21,942 bases of DNA from Priapulus caudatus (Eukaryota > Priapulida > Priapulimorpha > Priapulimorphida > Priapulidae), in contig NW_014577100.1 of NCBI RefSeq assembly GCF_000485595.1, forward strand, positions 389,657 through 411,598, read 5' to 3'. A program made the translations under genes and the position numbers. A model generated the notes under the pieces. It was not told the origin of the DNA. It searched no databases and saw nothing but the letters and a program-made list of their open reading frames with translations. Below, piece after piece: positions 1 through 10,960 of the stretch; the first letter of the stretch is position 1; the number at the start of each line of letters is the position of its first letter.

Positions 1-20
1 ATATATATATATATATATAT
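1..20. repeat. (AT)n microsatellite at window edge
   Basis: Ten uninterrupted AT dinucleotides start the window, so the tract may extend further left. It runs into the AT-rich flank of the small palindromic element that follows. Confidence 0.9.
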
Positions 21-32
21 AGATACTATTTA

Positions 33-87
33 ATATATATCAAGAGTCCATAATAGAGACTCTTGATTATAGACTCTTGATATATAT
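33..87. mobile_element. Short palindromic insertion with CAAGAGTC/GACTCTTG ends (hAT-MITE-like)
   Basis: The core, 41-79, begins CAAGAGTC and ends GACTCTTG, and is flanked on both sides by ATATATAT (33-40 and 80-87). The middle holds an additional tandem copy of the right-hand GACTCTTGAT half-site, so the left arm can pair with either right copy. The ends resemble those of the two palindromes at 13064-13101 and 13689-13744 (CAGGAGT). The 8-bp flank is low complexity, so it is weak evidence for a target duplication here. Calling it hAT-like is an inference from the CA...TG ends and the duplication length. Confidence 0.5.
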
Positions 88-161
88 GCGTGCGGGCGTG
101 CGGGTGTGCAGGCGTGCGTGCGTGCGTGCGTGCGTGCGCGTGTGTAAGAGAGAGAGAGAGC
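88..161. repeat. GCGT-rich microsatellite followed by (GA)n
   Basis: Repeats of GCGT and GTGC run from about 88 to 145 and switch to GAGAGA at about 147-161. The remainder up to 214 is purine-rich and shows no gene. This stretch is not seen in the second A copy, which begins at the equivalent of position 215. Confidence 0.85.
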
Positions 162-1360
162 GAAGCAGAGGGAGAGATAGGACAAGGAAGAGGAACAGTG
201 ATGACGGGAGAGGCGAATGCTAAAAAGGAAGGTAGAGAAAGGAGGAGAAAGAGAGGCGGGTATATAACATAAAATAGAGTGGGACAGAGGCGAGGTACAA
301 AAAGTGTTCACATCGCGACTCTCGATCTGCAATCCACCTGAAGGAATCTACTCCAAGGGTGCGAATTTTCACAATTCGAACAATGTACAGGTACATTTGA
401 CATCCGAGCATCATATAAAACAGGTAAATTCCCCGCCCCTCCCCCCACCCGCGCCTAAGACCGTTAGTTTCTAATGCCGTGAAATCCGGCTTGAAACGCG
501 CGGCGGTCCTTTCACTCGTCGCCGATGAACGCTGACGATAGCAGACGATATATACAAGAAGCATTTCACGGGCGGGGGAGTAAGCCTAGAGTAGCGTAGT
601 ACCGGTCCATAGCTCTGTGTGACAGGTGTGAGTTCTAGCTAGGTAGGAGTTACACTTATGCATGCTTCGTCGCTGGCTGTTGCGAGTGCGTCTGACAATA
701 TCGTGTGACTGACGTGTATCGTTCGAGGCAACGCGATGAAATCTTTCTTTGTAATCCGTCTCTCTTGTGACGGTTAAGCGGGTTCTCCTTCGTCTGGAAT
801 CTGGAATCGTGGCGCCTTCCCGGCAATTGCTGACACCGGAGCCCGGGGGTTTATGCCCGGTTTAGCTGGTTTTTAGGTGTACTCTAGGGATGTGATGAGA
901 GAGGTTTTCGTGTACAGAGAGCAGGTTTTTTCTTCTCTCGCAGCAGGAACGATGTGTGATCTTCATTCCCCATTAAAAGAGAAATGCTGCTACGATCCTC
1001 ACTGGTTGTCCTATGTTTCCTGTTTATGTGGTGCACATGATACATCGCTTTTTTATGGATTATTCCTCGTATTTTAAGTTCCATTATTTGCGCATTTCCG
1101 CTCTACTCTTGATTTAGTGTGACGTTGCACCGTGTCCTTATAGTTGCATTTATTTTAGTTTTTACTCGGAGGTGTCAATTACTCGAGCATTATTGGCCAT
1201 GCCTCTGCAAATACCTGTTGATGTACGACGTCTGTGGATTAGAGAGGAGGAGGGGAGGGCGGAGAGAGGAGAAAAGAGAAAACACGATACCGTGGAAGGG
1301 GGGAGAGTCAAAAGGAGAAGGAGAGAGGCGAGGGAAAGAAGGGGGAGAAAAAGGCTGATG

Positions 1361-1382
1361 AGAGAGAGAGAGAGAGAGCGAG

Positions 1383-1416
<34 letters not shown>

Positions 1417-1434
1417 CGAGAGAGAGAGAGAGAG
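1361..1434. repeat. (GA)n microsatellite
   Basis: About 74 bases of GA repeats, broken by a few CGA triplets, lie inside segment A. The tract is shorter, 43 bases, at the equivalent place in the second copy (8277-8319). It follows a purine-rich region with GGAGG motifs from about 1240. Confidence 0.9.
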
Positions 1435-2348
1435 TACATGAAGATAGAGGAGAGCGATATATATATATACTATAGGAGGAAGAAAACGAAATCACGCTAC
1501 ACGGAAACACAATGAAACACCGCCGGGAGTCCAGAAACAATCTGTGACTCACGGTTATAATGAATTAATTTTTCAACAATATTCCAATTGCTTATCAAAG
1601 ATTGATGAGAAAAGAAATCGGTTTAGCGAGCCAACATATGCTACAAGTGAGAACTCGTACATGAATTATAGGCACTGTGGATTGAGGCTACCAGCGGTTT
1701 GAAAATTTCAAGTTCTGGCTCAATTAATAATTGATCGCTAGGAAAAGATTAATAATTCAGTTGTTAATCCGTAAAATATTTCGCGGAACGCCGTGTAAAG
1801 GTAGAGCATTAAAAAACGGTAGTATGTGTTGTCGCGTTATACTGAGAAACTGCGAGCGAAATGGGTTCCTAATATCTAGCAGTTTCTTTTCTTCAATGTA
1901 TATCGCTTTACTTTTTAGGCGTTGCACATGTTTTACGTCTTTATGCCTTATTATTGTTCATATATATATTCCCTATGCTCGCTGTAGTTTGCAGTTGTAT
2001 CAGAGGTACATGAATGCGCTCGCCCATTGAGCACGTGACTACAGGTTAGGCGGACCAGAGGGGGAAATATATACGTCGGTATGAGTTAACACACTAGAGA
2101 ACTAACGCGGTCCACGCTCACCGTATTGTTTAACTTACTCGTCTCACCTATTACGCACATCAGCCCCTGTAATGGGGGTTCAATCGGATATATAATGGCC
2201 TTAATCTGCAAATGATCGTCCGCCACATCCCGAGTCATGTTGTCTCTGCGTTTATTCAAACAGTTTAGAACCCCTCTAAATGAATTGTTAATTGACGCGC
2301 GGCCGGTGTAGGAAGCAGAGTGAATCTGGACTAGGTGTGCCAGCAAGC

Positions 2349-2349
<1 letters not shown>

Positions 2350-2377
<28 letters not shown>
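2350..2377. repeat. (GA)n microsatellite
   Basis: GA repeats near the right end of segment A, matching the tract at 9221-9247 in the second copy. Confidence 0.9.
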
Positions 2378-2388
<11 letters not shown>

Positions 2389-2597
2389 GATAATGGCTCG
2401 GTCTATGCGATGATCCGTACACCGGTCATGTATGATGCGCCCCCCCCCCAGCCACGGTAAATCTGTTGATCAGTCTGTCGCAGAGGGAAATTACTCGGAG
2501 AGCTTATCTAGAATCCCCCTAGATGCAAAATCCCCGGTCCTTCCGCGCGCGCACGAAACACTGTGCCCTACTATGTGCCAACTATGCACGTGTCAAC

Positions 2598-2651
2598 TAT
2601 GTATGTACCTGGTATGTATGTACCTGGCATGTACGTACCTGGTATTTACCT
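2598..2651. repeat. Short tandem repeat of ATGTACCTGG(T/C)
   Basis: Four degenerate units of about 12 bases based on GTATGTACCTGG. Related units also occur near 2790-2810. The same tract appears in the other B copies near 6212-6255 and 9470-9525. Confidence 0.7.
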
Positions 2652-3173
2652 GATGTTGCTCTTGGTTAGGACTGCAGGGCGAAAGTATAGGCTGTGCGGC
2701 TACGTACCCTAGCTAATGCTTAACCTGGTATGCAAGGTACATTAAGGTATCAAAGTATTATTAGCTCTTGCTGTATGTATGTATGCTAGTATGTACGTAC
2801 CTCATGGAACTGTACATGCTACGATAGGTAATGGCTCTTAGTTCTGCGCGCGGAAGTGTAGCTGTGCGTGTGAGTGGTAATTAAGCTATAAATATAAAAT
2901 TATAGCTACTGCGACTGTCTTTTCTCGATTTTTCGTGGTTGTTTAAACGTCATTGTTCGGGTTCGATTGGCCAGCGCGCGGTATCGATTCTATCACGGTA
3001 TTCTATCCTTCATATCGCAAGGTATCTTCCTATCACGCGCGTAAACCGTGTGATAGGCATTGCGATTGACATTCAGTACGAAACTACCGGCTGACCGCAA
3101 TAGCTAAAGAAAAATATAATACTCGAAGAAAGAGAAGAAAAAGATGTATGGATTTAAGAGGATGAGTGCGATC

Positions 3174-3211
3174 AAGAGCGCTCATAAGAAGGCCCTTCTT
3201 TATTACGCTTT
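3174..3211. repeat. Palindrome in segment B, degraded copy
   Basis: This is the position of the perfect 37-bp inverted repeat seen at 6694-6730 and 10007-10043. Extra or changed bases here (AAGAGCGCTCATAAGAAGG against CCTTCTTTATTACGCTTTC) break the pairing. They are probably sequence errors. Confidence 0.6.
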
Positions 3212-3649
3212 CGGTGCGATCTACGTATTTACGCGCATTTTTAAGCTTCCAGTATTTAAGAGTCATTATAGAGATGTCTATACAAGGATTTTAAGACGTC
3301 CCGATTTACAGCGAATATTTGTGTTGATTTACTGATTCGCTGTGCGTGTGATCCACGACTTCAGTTCGCCAATCTGACAAGCCGCTGGCATTCGCCCATC
3401 CTGCCCCGGTTCATTATCCAGATTAGATTCACGGTGCTTAGATAGCCATCAGCCGTACGCGTGCGCTGCGATTTTACGGCTAGCGGATGTCAGGGTCTGG
3501 CTGCTCTCCCAAGTGTCACCTGTCTTACTTCAAGCGGTTAAGGAGACCTTACGCCAAATCTGAGCCTTAATTTGATCCTCGGCTGAAAGTGTGCCCATTA
3601 CAATGCTTATAGCAATACGATTGACTGGCGGCTGCAGGCTGGGCCTGAT

Positions 3650-3810
3650 GTGTTTAGTGTCGAGTGTCTGTATGTGACGTGCGCGCTAGTGTGCTTTTGT
3701 CTGTGTGCGTTTAGCGTTGTGTGTGTTGAACTGTGTGTGTGTGTGTGATCGTGTGGTGTGTGTTCGTTTTGTGTGTATATGCGTCGTGTGCGCGCGTGAG
3801 TGAGTGAGCT
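3650..3810. repeat. (GT)n-rich tract
   Basis: Interrupted GT repeats, purest at 3732-3747, with GTGC and GTGTTC variants. The counterparts are at about 10440-10620 and, as CA repeats, at the right edge of the window. Confidence 0.85.
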
Positions 3811-4194
3811 GCGTGTACATTCATACGTAATTGTATACATTAGCATGCGTGTATGTTGCCTGCGTGTTTCGAGTTCGCCTCTCTTCCATTGCTGTGATCG
3901 TGCGTGCGGGCGGCAGTATTTGTTTAGTGACTGCGTGTACGCGTGTCACTGTGTGTGTTTTCCAAAGCAGAAGTTTAAAAAAAAAATATAGCCCGAGTAG
4001 AAAACTGCATTAAGGGCGGAATATATGCCGTGGTAAACACAACGATCACACGCGCACGCGCATTGAATTTACCGTGACGCGGCCGTACTTCCTACGCGTA
4101 AACAGCGCAACTTGTGCGAAATCAAATATAATATGCCCTCGTATTTTCCATTAATATAAAGCTGGGTTTAATATAAACCTAACCAACTAAAGGG

Positions 4195-4483
4195 GGCCGC
4201 CGCACACACAGCCGATTTTTCACGCGATTTGATCGGCGCCGATAGCAATATCAGCCGAATCGGGTAGGTGTTGTCGCGGTTACATTTGTAGACGATTTTA
4301 TTTTTATCGGGGTGATCGTTGCAATCAAACATGTTGGTGATTTCTGAACTGGCCGATGAGCGATGAGCGAAATGAGCCGATGAGTTTAAGCGCCGCCACA
4401 CCTACATCGCTTTATCGCTCTTCATCGCTGTCATCGCCTTCATCGTTGGATAAATCAGGCTGGTGTAGCTGCGGCGGCCTTAA
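4195..4483. mobile_element. Fold-back MITE-like element with GGCCGCCGCACAC ends, copy 1
   Basis: Starts GGCCGCCGCACAC and ends with the complement, GCGGCGGCC, followed by TTAA. An internal TTAAG plus a terminus-like block (4386-4402) divides it into a left part and an inner part of about 98 bp. The left part is rich in GATGAGC and the inner part in TCATCGC, so the two halves are complementary. No transposase is present. TTAA borders suggest piggyBac-like mobilisation, but the termini do not match a family I can name. Confidence 0.55.
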
Positions 4484-4864
4484 CCGAGCGCAAGTGGTTT
4501 ATCCGAACGGTGTGCAGAGATTAATAAGATTTGATACTTCGCGCGTTGAAACAATGCTCGAATTCGTGTACAAACCGTCTAACGGAGTGCTTTGTATTCG
4601 TTTGCGTTACTACCCCAGCGGCTGGAGTAAACAAAGGCCATTATTAGCCACATGTTATTTACTGAGCAATAGAGTGCGCCAAAATGCAGCGGACATCGTG
4701 CTGCAGCTATTATAGAAGCTGTCTTGGTTGAAGATGGAGGCAGTGACATTGCATGCCAGCTCGCGTTAGAATCACGTTTGTGGTTCACCGTCCTGGGTTT
4801 CTGTGAGCATGTTTCTGCCACGTCGACGTTACGTTTACTTTCTGCAGGGTTTCTTTCGCTGGCG

Positions 4865-4883
4865 TTATCTATCTATCTATCTC
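4865..4883. repeat. (ATCT)n microsatellite
   Basis: Four to five ATCT units in segment C, also present at 11598-11614. Confidence 0.85.
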
Positions 4884-4910
4884 TCCGCACTGTAACTCCA
4901 CCTCCCTCCC

Positions 4911-4933
4911 TCTCTCTCTCTCTCTCTCTCTCA
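4911..4933. repeat. (CT)n microsatellite
   Basis: A pure CT run, with counterparts at 11644-11663 and, as GA, at 20735-20760. Confidence 0.9.
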
Positions 4934-5159
4934 GCACTGTCTTGTCTTTCACTCCCCTCTGTGCTGTGAAACAGCGTGGCGAGCACGGCCAGTTGCTGTG
5001 CCTGTGCGTTGCGTGCGTGCTGTCTCGCTGTGCGTGCAGTGCTGTGCAGTGCGTGCATGCGTTGCTTGCGTGGTGTTGTGTGTTTCACTGCTTTCTGTTC
5101 CTTTTTCTCCTTCTGTCATTTCACACACTCTTATCTCCATCTATTTATCTCCGGCAACC

Positions 5160-5640
<481 letters not shown>

Positions 5641-6559
5641 CACACATCCCTCCCTCTGCTCTCACTACCTTCTACTATCTCAATCATGGTCTCTCTCTGT
5701 TTCGCTCTCTTTTCGTGCTCTGGTTCTAATTTGACTCCCGTCTGTCTGTACATTGTCAGCCTTCATTGCTGCTTCTGTTATGAAGTAAAAGTCAAAACCA
5801 TTATCAAATTAGAATTAGACCACAGTCACTGAAAACAGTTTTATATCATTTCTTGTATTAAAATTGCCTGCCAATGTCGTGAATAGCACAAAATTTACTT
5901 GGTATATCTGCAGTTATAGCGTAAATCTCAACCGGAAAGCATTTGCCCTTTGTTGAACCCTGCTGATGTATATACAGTGCTGCCAGAATATACTGTCACA
6001 GACCTTCCTACTCAAATTTCCATTGCCCGCTCATTGCACGAAACTACGATCTCATACCACAGCTTGCCTACCACAGATATCGACAGTTGATCAGTCTGTC
6101 GCAGAGGGAAATTACTCGGAGAGCTTTCTAGAATCCCCCTAGATGCAAAATCCCCGCGTCCTTCCGCGCGCGCACGAACACTGTGCCCTACTATGTGCCA
6201 ACTATGCACGTGTCAACTATGTATGTACCTGGCATGTACGTACCTGGTATTTACCTGATGTTGCTCTTGGTTAGACTGCAGGGGAAGTATAGCTGTGCGA
6301 TACGTACCCTAGCTATGTACCTGGTATGTATGTAGCTAGTATGTACGTACCTCTGGCATGTACATGGTACGATGGTATGGCTCTTAGTTCTGCGGGGAAG
6401 TGTAGCTGTGCGGTGAGTGGTAATTAAGCTATAAATATATAAATTATAGCTACATGCCGACTGTCTTTTCGATTTTCGTTTGTTTCCGTCCATTTCGGGG
6501 TTATTGGCACGCGGTATCGATTCTATCACGGTATTCTATCGATTCTATCACGGTATCTT

Positions 6560-6586
6560 CCTATCACGCGGTAACCGTGTGATAGG
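6560..6586. repeat. Near-perfect 27-bp palindrome in an ATCACGGTAT-rich zone
   Basis: CCTATCAC pairs with GTGATAGG around GCGGTAACCGT, with one mismatched pair. It is preceded by repeated TCTATCACGGTAT motifs from about 6527. The same region occurs near 3030-3056 and 9874-9901 with a few extra bases. Confidence 0.6.
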
Positions 6587-6693
6587 ATTGGATTGAATTC
6601 AGTACGAATACCGGTGACCACAATAGTAAAAGAAAATATAATACTCGAAGAAGAGAAGAAAAAGATGTTGGATTTAAGAGGATGAGTGCGATC

Positions 6694-6730
6694 AAGAGCG
6701 TATAAAGAAGGCCCTTCTTTATACGCTCTT
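6694..6730. repeat. Perfect 37-bp palindrome (18-bp arms, 1-base centre)
   Basis: Arm AAGAGCGTATAAAGAAGG (6694-6711), central C (6712), then the exact reverse complement (6713-6730). It is identical at 10007-10043 and degraded at 3174-3211. The arms are too short and the loop too small for a typical pre-miRNA. It may be a cruciform-forming site or an element remnant. Confidence 0.75.
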
Positions 6731-8273
6731 GGTGCGATCTACGTATTTACGCGATTTTTAAGTTCCATATTTAAGAGTATTATAGAGATGTCTATACACA
6801 GGATTTAAGACGTCCGATTTAAGCGATATTTGTGTTGATTTACTGATTCACTGTGGTGATCCACGACTTCGTTCGCAATCTGACAAGCCGCTGGCATTCG
6901 CATCCTGCTCCCGGATTCATTATCCAGATTAGATTCACGGTGCTTAGATAGCCATCAGCCGTACGTGCGCTGGATTTACGGTAGCGGATGTAGGGCTGGT
7001 GCTCTCCCGTGTCACCTGTCTATTCAGCGGTAAGGAAGCTTACGCCAATCTGGCTTAATTTGATCCTCGGTGAAGTGTGCCCATACAATGTATAGCATAC
7101 ATGTGGGGCTGCAGGCTGGGCTGTGTGTTAGTGTGCAGAATGCTAAAAAGGAAGGTAGAGAAAGGAGGAGAAAGAGAGGCGGGTATATAACATAAAATAG
7201 AGTGGGACAGAGGCGAGGTACAAAAAGGTTTCACTCGCGACTCTCGGATCTGCAATCCACCTGAAGGAATCTACTCCAAGGGGGCGAATTTTCACAATTC
7301 GAACAATGTAGAGGTACATTTGACATCCGAGCATCATAAAACAGGTGAATCCCCCCCCCCCCGCGCGCTAAGCCGTTAGTTCCTAATCCGTGAAATCCGG
7401 CTTGAACGCGCGGCGGTCCTTTCATTCGTCGCCGATGAACGCTGACGATAGCAGACGATATATACAAAGAAGCATTTCACGGGCGGGAGTAGCCCTAGAG
7501 TAGCGTAGTACCCGGTCCCGGTCCGTAGCTTGTGCTAGCAGAGGTTGTGAAGTTATAGCTAGGTAGGGGAGTTACACTTATGCATGCTGCTTCGCTTGCT
7601 TGTTGCGAGTGCGTCGACAAATACGTGTGACTGACGTGTATCGTTCGGGCAACGCGATGAAATCTTGTTTGTAATTCCGTCTCTCTTTGTGACGGTTAAG
7701 CGGGTTTTTCTACTTCTTCTCGGGAATCTTGGAATCGTGGCCGCCTTCCCGGCAATTACTGACACCGGAGCCCGGGGTTTTGAGCCCGGTTTAGCTGGTT
7801 TTAGGTGTACTCTAGGGATGTGATGAGAGAGGTTTCGTGTACAGAGCAGGTTTTTTTCTTCTCCCGAGCAGGAACGATGTGTGATCTTCATTCCCCATTA
7901 AAAGAAAATTCCTACGATCCTCACTGGTTGTCCTATGTTTCCTGTTTATGTGTGCACATGATACATCGCTTTTTTATGGATTATTCCTCGTATTTTAGTT
8001 CCATTATTTGCGCATTTCCGCTCTACTCTTGATTTAGTGTGACGTTGCACCTGTCCTTATAGTTCCATTTATTTTAGTTTTTTACTCGGGACTGGAGGTG
8101 TAATTACTCGAGGATTATTGGCCACCTGCCTGCAAATACCTGTGATGTGGGAGTCTGTGGATTAGAGAGAGGAGGGGAGGGCGAGAGAGAGAAAGAGAAA
8201 ACACGATACCGTGGAAGGGGGAGAGGCAAAAGGGAGAAGGAGAGAGGCCGAGGGAAAGAAAGGGGGAGAAAAG

Positions 8274-8276
<3 letters not shown>

Positions 8277-8319
<43 letters not shown>
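8277..8319. repeat. (GA)n microsatellite
   Basis: A pure GA tract that is the counterpart of 1361-1434, shorter and without the CGA interruptions. Confidence 0.9.
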
Positions 8320-8322
<3 letters not shown>

Positions 8323-9220
8323 CATGAAGATAGAGAGAGATATATATATATATAGGAGGAAGAAAACGAAATCACGCTACACGTAAACAAATGAAACACC
8401 GCGGGAGTCCAGAAACAATCTGTGACTCACGGTTATAATGAATTAATTTTCAACAATATTCCAATTGCTTATCAAAGATTGATGAGAAAGGAAATCGGTT
8501 TAGCGAGCAACATATGCTACAAGTGAGAACTCGTACATGATTTATAGCACTGGGATTTGAGGCTACCAGCGGTTTGAAATTTCAAGTTCTGGTCAATTAA
8601 TAATTGATCGCAAGGAAAAGATTATAATTCAGTTGTTAATCCGTAAAATATTGCGCGAACGCCGTGTAAAGAGCATTAAAAAACGGTAGTATGTGTTGTC
8701 GGTTATACTGAGAAACTTGCGAGCGAAAATGGTTCCTAATATTTAGCAGTTTCTTTTCTTCAATGTATATCGTTACTTTTTAGGCGTTGTACATGTTTTA
8801 CGTCTGTATGCCTTATTATTGTTGTATTATATATTCCCTATGCTCGCTGTAGTTTGCAGTTGTATCAGAGGTACATGGGAATGCGCTCGCCCATTGAGCA
8901 CGTGGACTCCAGGTTAGGCGGACAGAGAGGGGGAAATATATACGTCGGTATGAGTTAACACTAGAGAACTAACGCGGTCCACGCTCACCGTATTGTTTAC
9001 TTACTCGTCTCACCTTTACGCACATCAGCCCCTGTAATGGGGGTTCAATCGGATATATAATGGGCCTTAATCTGCAAATGATCGTCCGCCACATCCCGAG
9101 TCATGTTGTCTCTGCGTTTTATTCAAACAGTTTAGAACCCCTCTAATGAATTGTTAATTGACCGCGGGCCGGTGTAGGAAGCAGAGTGAACTGGACTAGT
9201 GTGCCAGCAAGCCGACGAGC

Positions 9221-9247
9221 AGAGAGAGAGAGAGAGAGAGAGAGAGA
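9221..9247. repeat. (GA)n microsatellite
   Basis: Counterpart of 2350-2377 near the end of segment A copy 2. Confidence 0.9.
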
Positions 9248-9599
9248 CGAGAATGTAGATAATGGCTCGGGGTCTATGCGATGATCCGTACACCGGTCAT
9301 GTTATGATGCCGCCCCCCCCGCACGTAAATCTGTTGATCAGTCTGTCGCAGAGGGAAATTACTCGGAGAGCTTTCTAGAATTCCCCCTAGATGCAAAATC
9401 CCCGCGTCCTTTCGCGCGGCGCACCGAACACTGTGCCCTACTATGTGCCAAACTATGCACGTGTCAACTATGTATGTACCTGGTATGTTACATGTACCTG
9501 CATGTACGTACCTGGTATTTACCTGATGTTGCTTCTGTTGGTTAGACTGCAGGGCGGAAGTATAGCTGTGCGGTACGTACCCTAGCTATGTACCTGGTA

Positions 9600-9641
9600 A
9601 TCAAGGTATTAAGAGTATCAAGTATTATTAGCTCGCTGGTA
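9600..9641. repeat. 42-bp block flanked by CTGGTA repeats, missing from B copy 2
   Basis: CTGGTA at 9594-9599 is followed by ATCAAGGTATTAAGAGTATC and further sequence ending in a second CTGGTA (9636-9641). B copy 2 has a single CTGGTA (6321-6326) and goes straight to TGTATGTAGC. B copy 1 has the block near 2731-2775. The difference is either a deletion between the direct repeats or an insertion with a 6-bp duplication. Confidence 0.6.
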
Positions 9642-10006
9642 TGTATGTAGCTAGTAATGTACGTACCTCTGGAATGTACATGGTACGATGGTATGGCTCT
9701 TAGTTCTGCGGGAAGTGTAGCTGTGCGCGGTGAGTGGTAATTAAGCTATAATAATATAAATTATGAGTACATGCGACTGTCTTTTCGATTTTCGTTTGTT
9801 TCCGTCCATTTCGGGGTTATTGGCAGCGGTATCGATTCTATCACGGTATTCTATCGTTCTATCGCGGTATCTTCCTATTCACGCGGTAACCGATGTGATA
9901 GGATTGGATTGAATTCAGTACGAATACCGGTGACCGCAATAGTAAAAAAAAATATAATACTCGAAGAGAGAGAAAAGATGTTGGATTTAAGAGGATGAGT
10001 GCGATC

Positions 10007-10043
10007 AAGAGCGTATAAAGAAGGCCCTTCTTTATACGCTCTT
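10007..10043. repeat. Perfect 37-bp palindrome, second intact copy
   Basis: Identical arms and central C to the palindrome at 6694-6730, although the surrounding sequence contains indels. This indicates that the palindrome itself is read accurately. Confidence 0.75.
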
Positions 10044-10439
10044 TGGTGCGATCTACGTATTTACGCGATTTTTAAGTTCCTATTTTAGAGTATTTATAGA
10101 AGATGTCTATACACAGGATTTAAGACGTCGATTTAAGCGATATTTGTGTTGATTTACTGATTCGCTGTGGTGATCCACGACTTCGTTCGCAATCTGACAA
10201 GCCGCTGTGCATTCGCATCCTGCTCGCCGGATTTCATTATCCAGATTAGATTTCACGGTGAGATAGCCATCAGCCGTACGTGCGCTGGATTTACCGGTAG
10301 CGGATTGTAGGGCTGCCGTGCTCTCCCGTGCACCTGTCTATTCAGCGGTTAAGGAAGCTTACGCCAATCTGGGCTTAATTTGATCCTCGGTGAAAGTGTG
10401 CCCATACAATGTATAGCATACATTGTGGGGCTGCAGGCT

Positions 10440-10620
10440 GGCTGCTGGTGTGTTAGTGCGTGCGAGTGTGTATTGTGCGTCGCGCGCTGTGTGTGCGTTT
10501 GTGTGTGTGCGTTTTGTGTGTTGTTGTGTGTTGTGGTGTGGTGTGTGTGTGTGTGTGTGTTCGTTTGTGTGTATATGCGTGTGTGCGCGCGTGAGTGAGT
10601 GAGTGCGTGTACATTCATAC
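10440..10620. repeat. (GT)n-rich tract
   Basis: Interrupted GT repeats matching those at 3650-3810. The reverse complement ends the window. Confidence 0.85.
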
Positions 10621-10942
10621 GTAATTGTATACATGGATGCGTGTATGTTTGCCTGCGTGTTCGAGTTCGCCTCTCTCTCCATGTGTGTGTGCGTGCGGGC
10701 GGGCGTATTTGTTTGTGACTGCGTGTACGCGTGTCACTGTGTGTGTTTTCCAAGCAGGAAGTAATAAGCCGATTAAGAAAGCTGAATAAGGGGGAAATAT
10801 GCCGTGTAAACAAACGATCACACGGCACCGCGCATGATTTACCGTGACGGGCCGTACTTCCTACGCGAAACAGCGCAACTTGTGCGAAATCAATATACAT
10901 ATGCTCGTATTTTCCCATTAATATAAAGCTGGGTTTAATATA

Positions 10943-10960
10943 AACCTAACCTAACCTAAA
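10943..10960. repeat. Three AACCT units (arthropod telomere-like motif)
   Basis: AACCTAACCTAACCTAAA directly abuts the left end of the fold-back element. TTAGG/CCTAA is the usual arthropod telomere unit, but three units do not make a telomere. The equivalent places at 4176 and 21455 are degraded (AACCTAACCAACTAAA; TTTAGGTTTAGGCTTAGG). Confidence 0.5.

Larger units (their letters stand above)
215..2464. repeat. Duplicated segment A, copy 1
   Basis: About 2.25 kb of non-coding sequence that recurs in the same orientation at 7138-9332. Landmarks shared by both copies include GGCGGGTATATAACATAAAA near 250 and 7180, GACACCGGAGCCCGGGG near 830 and 7760, and a (GA)n tract before a TATATATA run near 1450 and 8340. 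The copies differ mainly by single-base insertions and deletions, which break every open frame. No conserved coding frame, RNA gene or transposase is seen in either copy. Its biological identity is unknown. Confidence 0.85.
2465..3661. repeat. Duplicated segment B, copy 1
   Basis: Begins GTTGATCAGTCTGTCGCAGA and recurs at 6086-7137 and 9333-10460. It contains, in order: a minisatellite built on ATGTACCTGGT near 2598-2650; a TGGTAATTAAGC block with an AT-rich hairpin; an ATCACGGTAT-rich zone ending in a near-palindrome; a 37-bp palindrome (degraded here, 3174-3211); and a TGACAAGCCGCTGGCATTCG block. No coding frame is shared by the three copies. This copy carries the most extra single bases, as expected for uncorrected insertion errors. 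Confidence 0.85.
6086..7137. repeat. Duplicated segment B, copy 2
   Basis: A stand-alone B copy. It starts at GTTGATCAGTCTG directly after the C end motif CGACA, and stops within GTGTGTTAGTGTGC, where segment A resumes at GAATGCTAAAAAGG. It lacks about 42 bp present in the other two copies (see 9600-9641). It has fewer extra bases than copy 1 and preserves the perfect 37-bp palindrome. No gene is seen in it. Confidence 0.85.
7138..9332. repeat. Duplicated segment A, copy 2
   Basis: A second copy of 215-2464 in the same orientation, running directly into the third B copy just as copy 1 runs into B copy 1. The copies share the same landmark motifs, with frequent one-base indels between them. 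No reading frame survives in both. It begins abruptly at GAATGCTAAAAAGG after B copy 2. Confidence 0.85.
9333..10460. repeat. Duplicated segment B, copy 3
   Basis: Follows A copy 2 and precedes C copy 2, the same order as at the left of the window. It holds the extra block at 9600-9641 and the intact palindrome at 10007-10043. No shared coding frame. Confidence 0.85.

Noticed and set aside
2940-2980. tRNA B-box-like GGTTCGATT
   Set aside because: Found only in the noisiest B copy and disrupted in the other two; no A box or cloverleaf.
4356-4715. 119-residue open frame beginning in the fold-back element
   Set aside because: The equivalent regions in the other two C copies are not open, and the start is inside the mobile element.
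6694-6730. pre-miRNA hairpin
   Set aside because: An 18-bp stem with a one-base centre is too short and lacks a loop.
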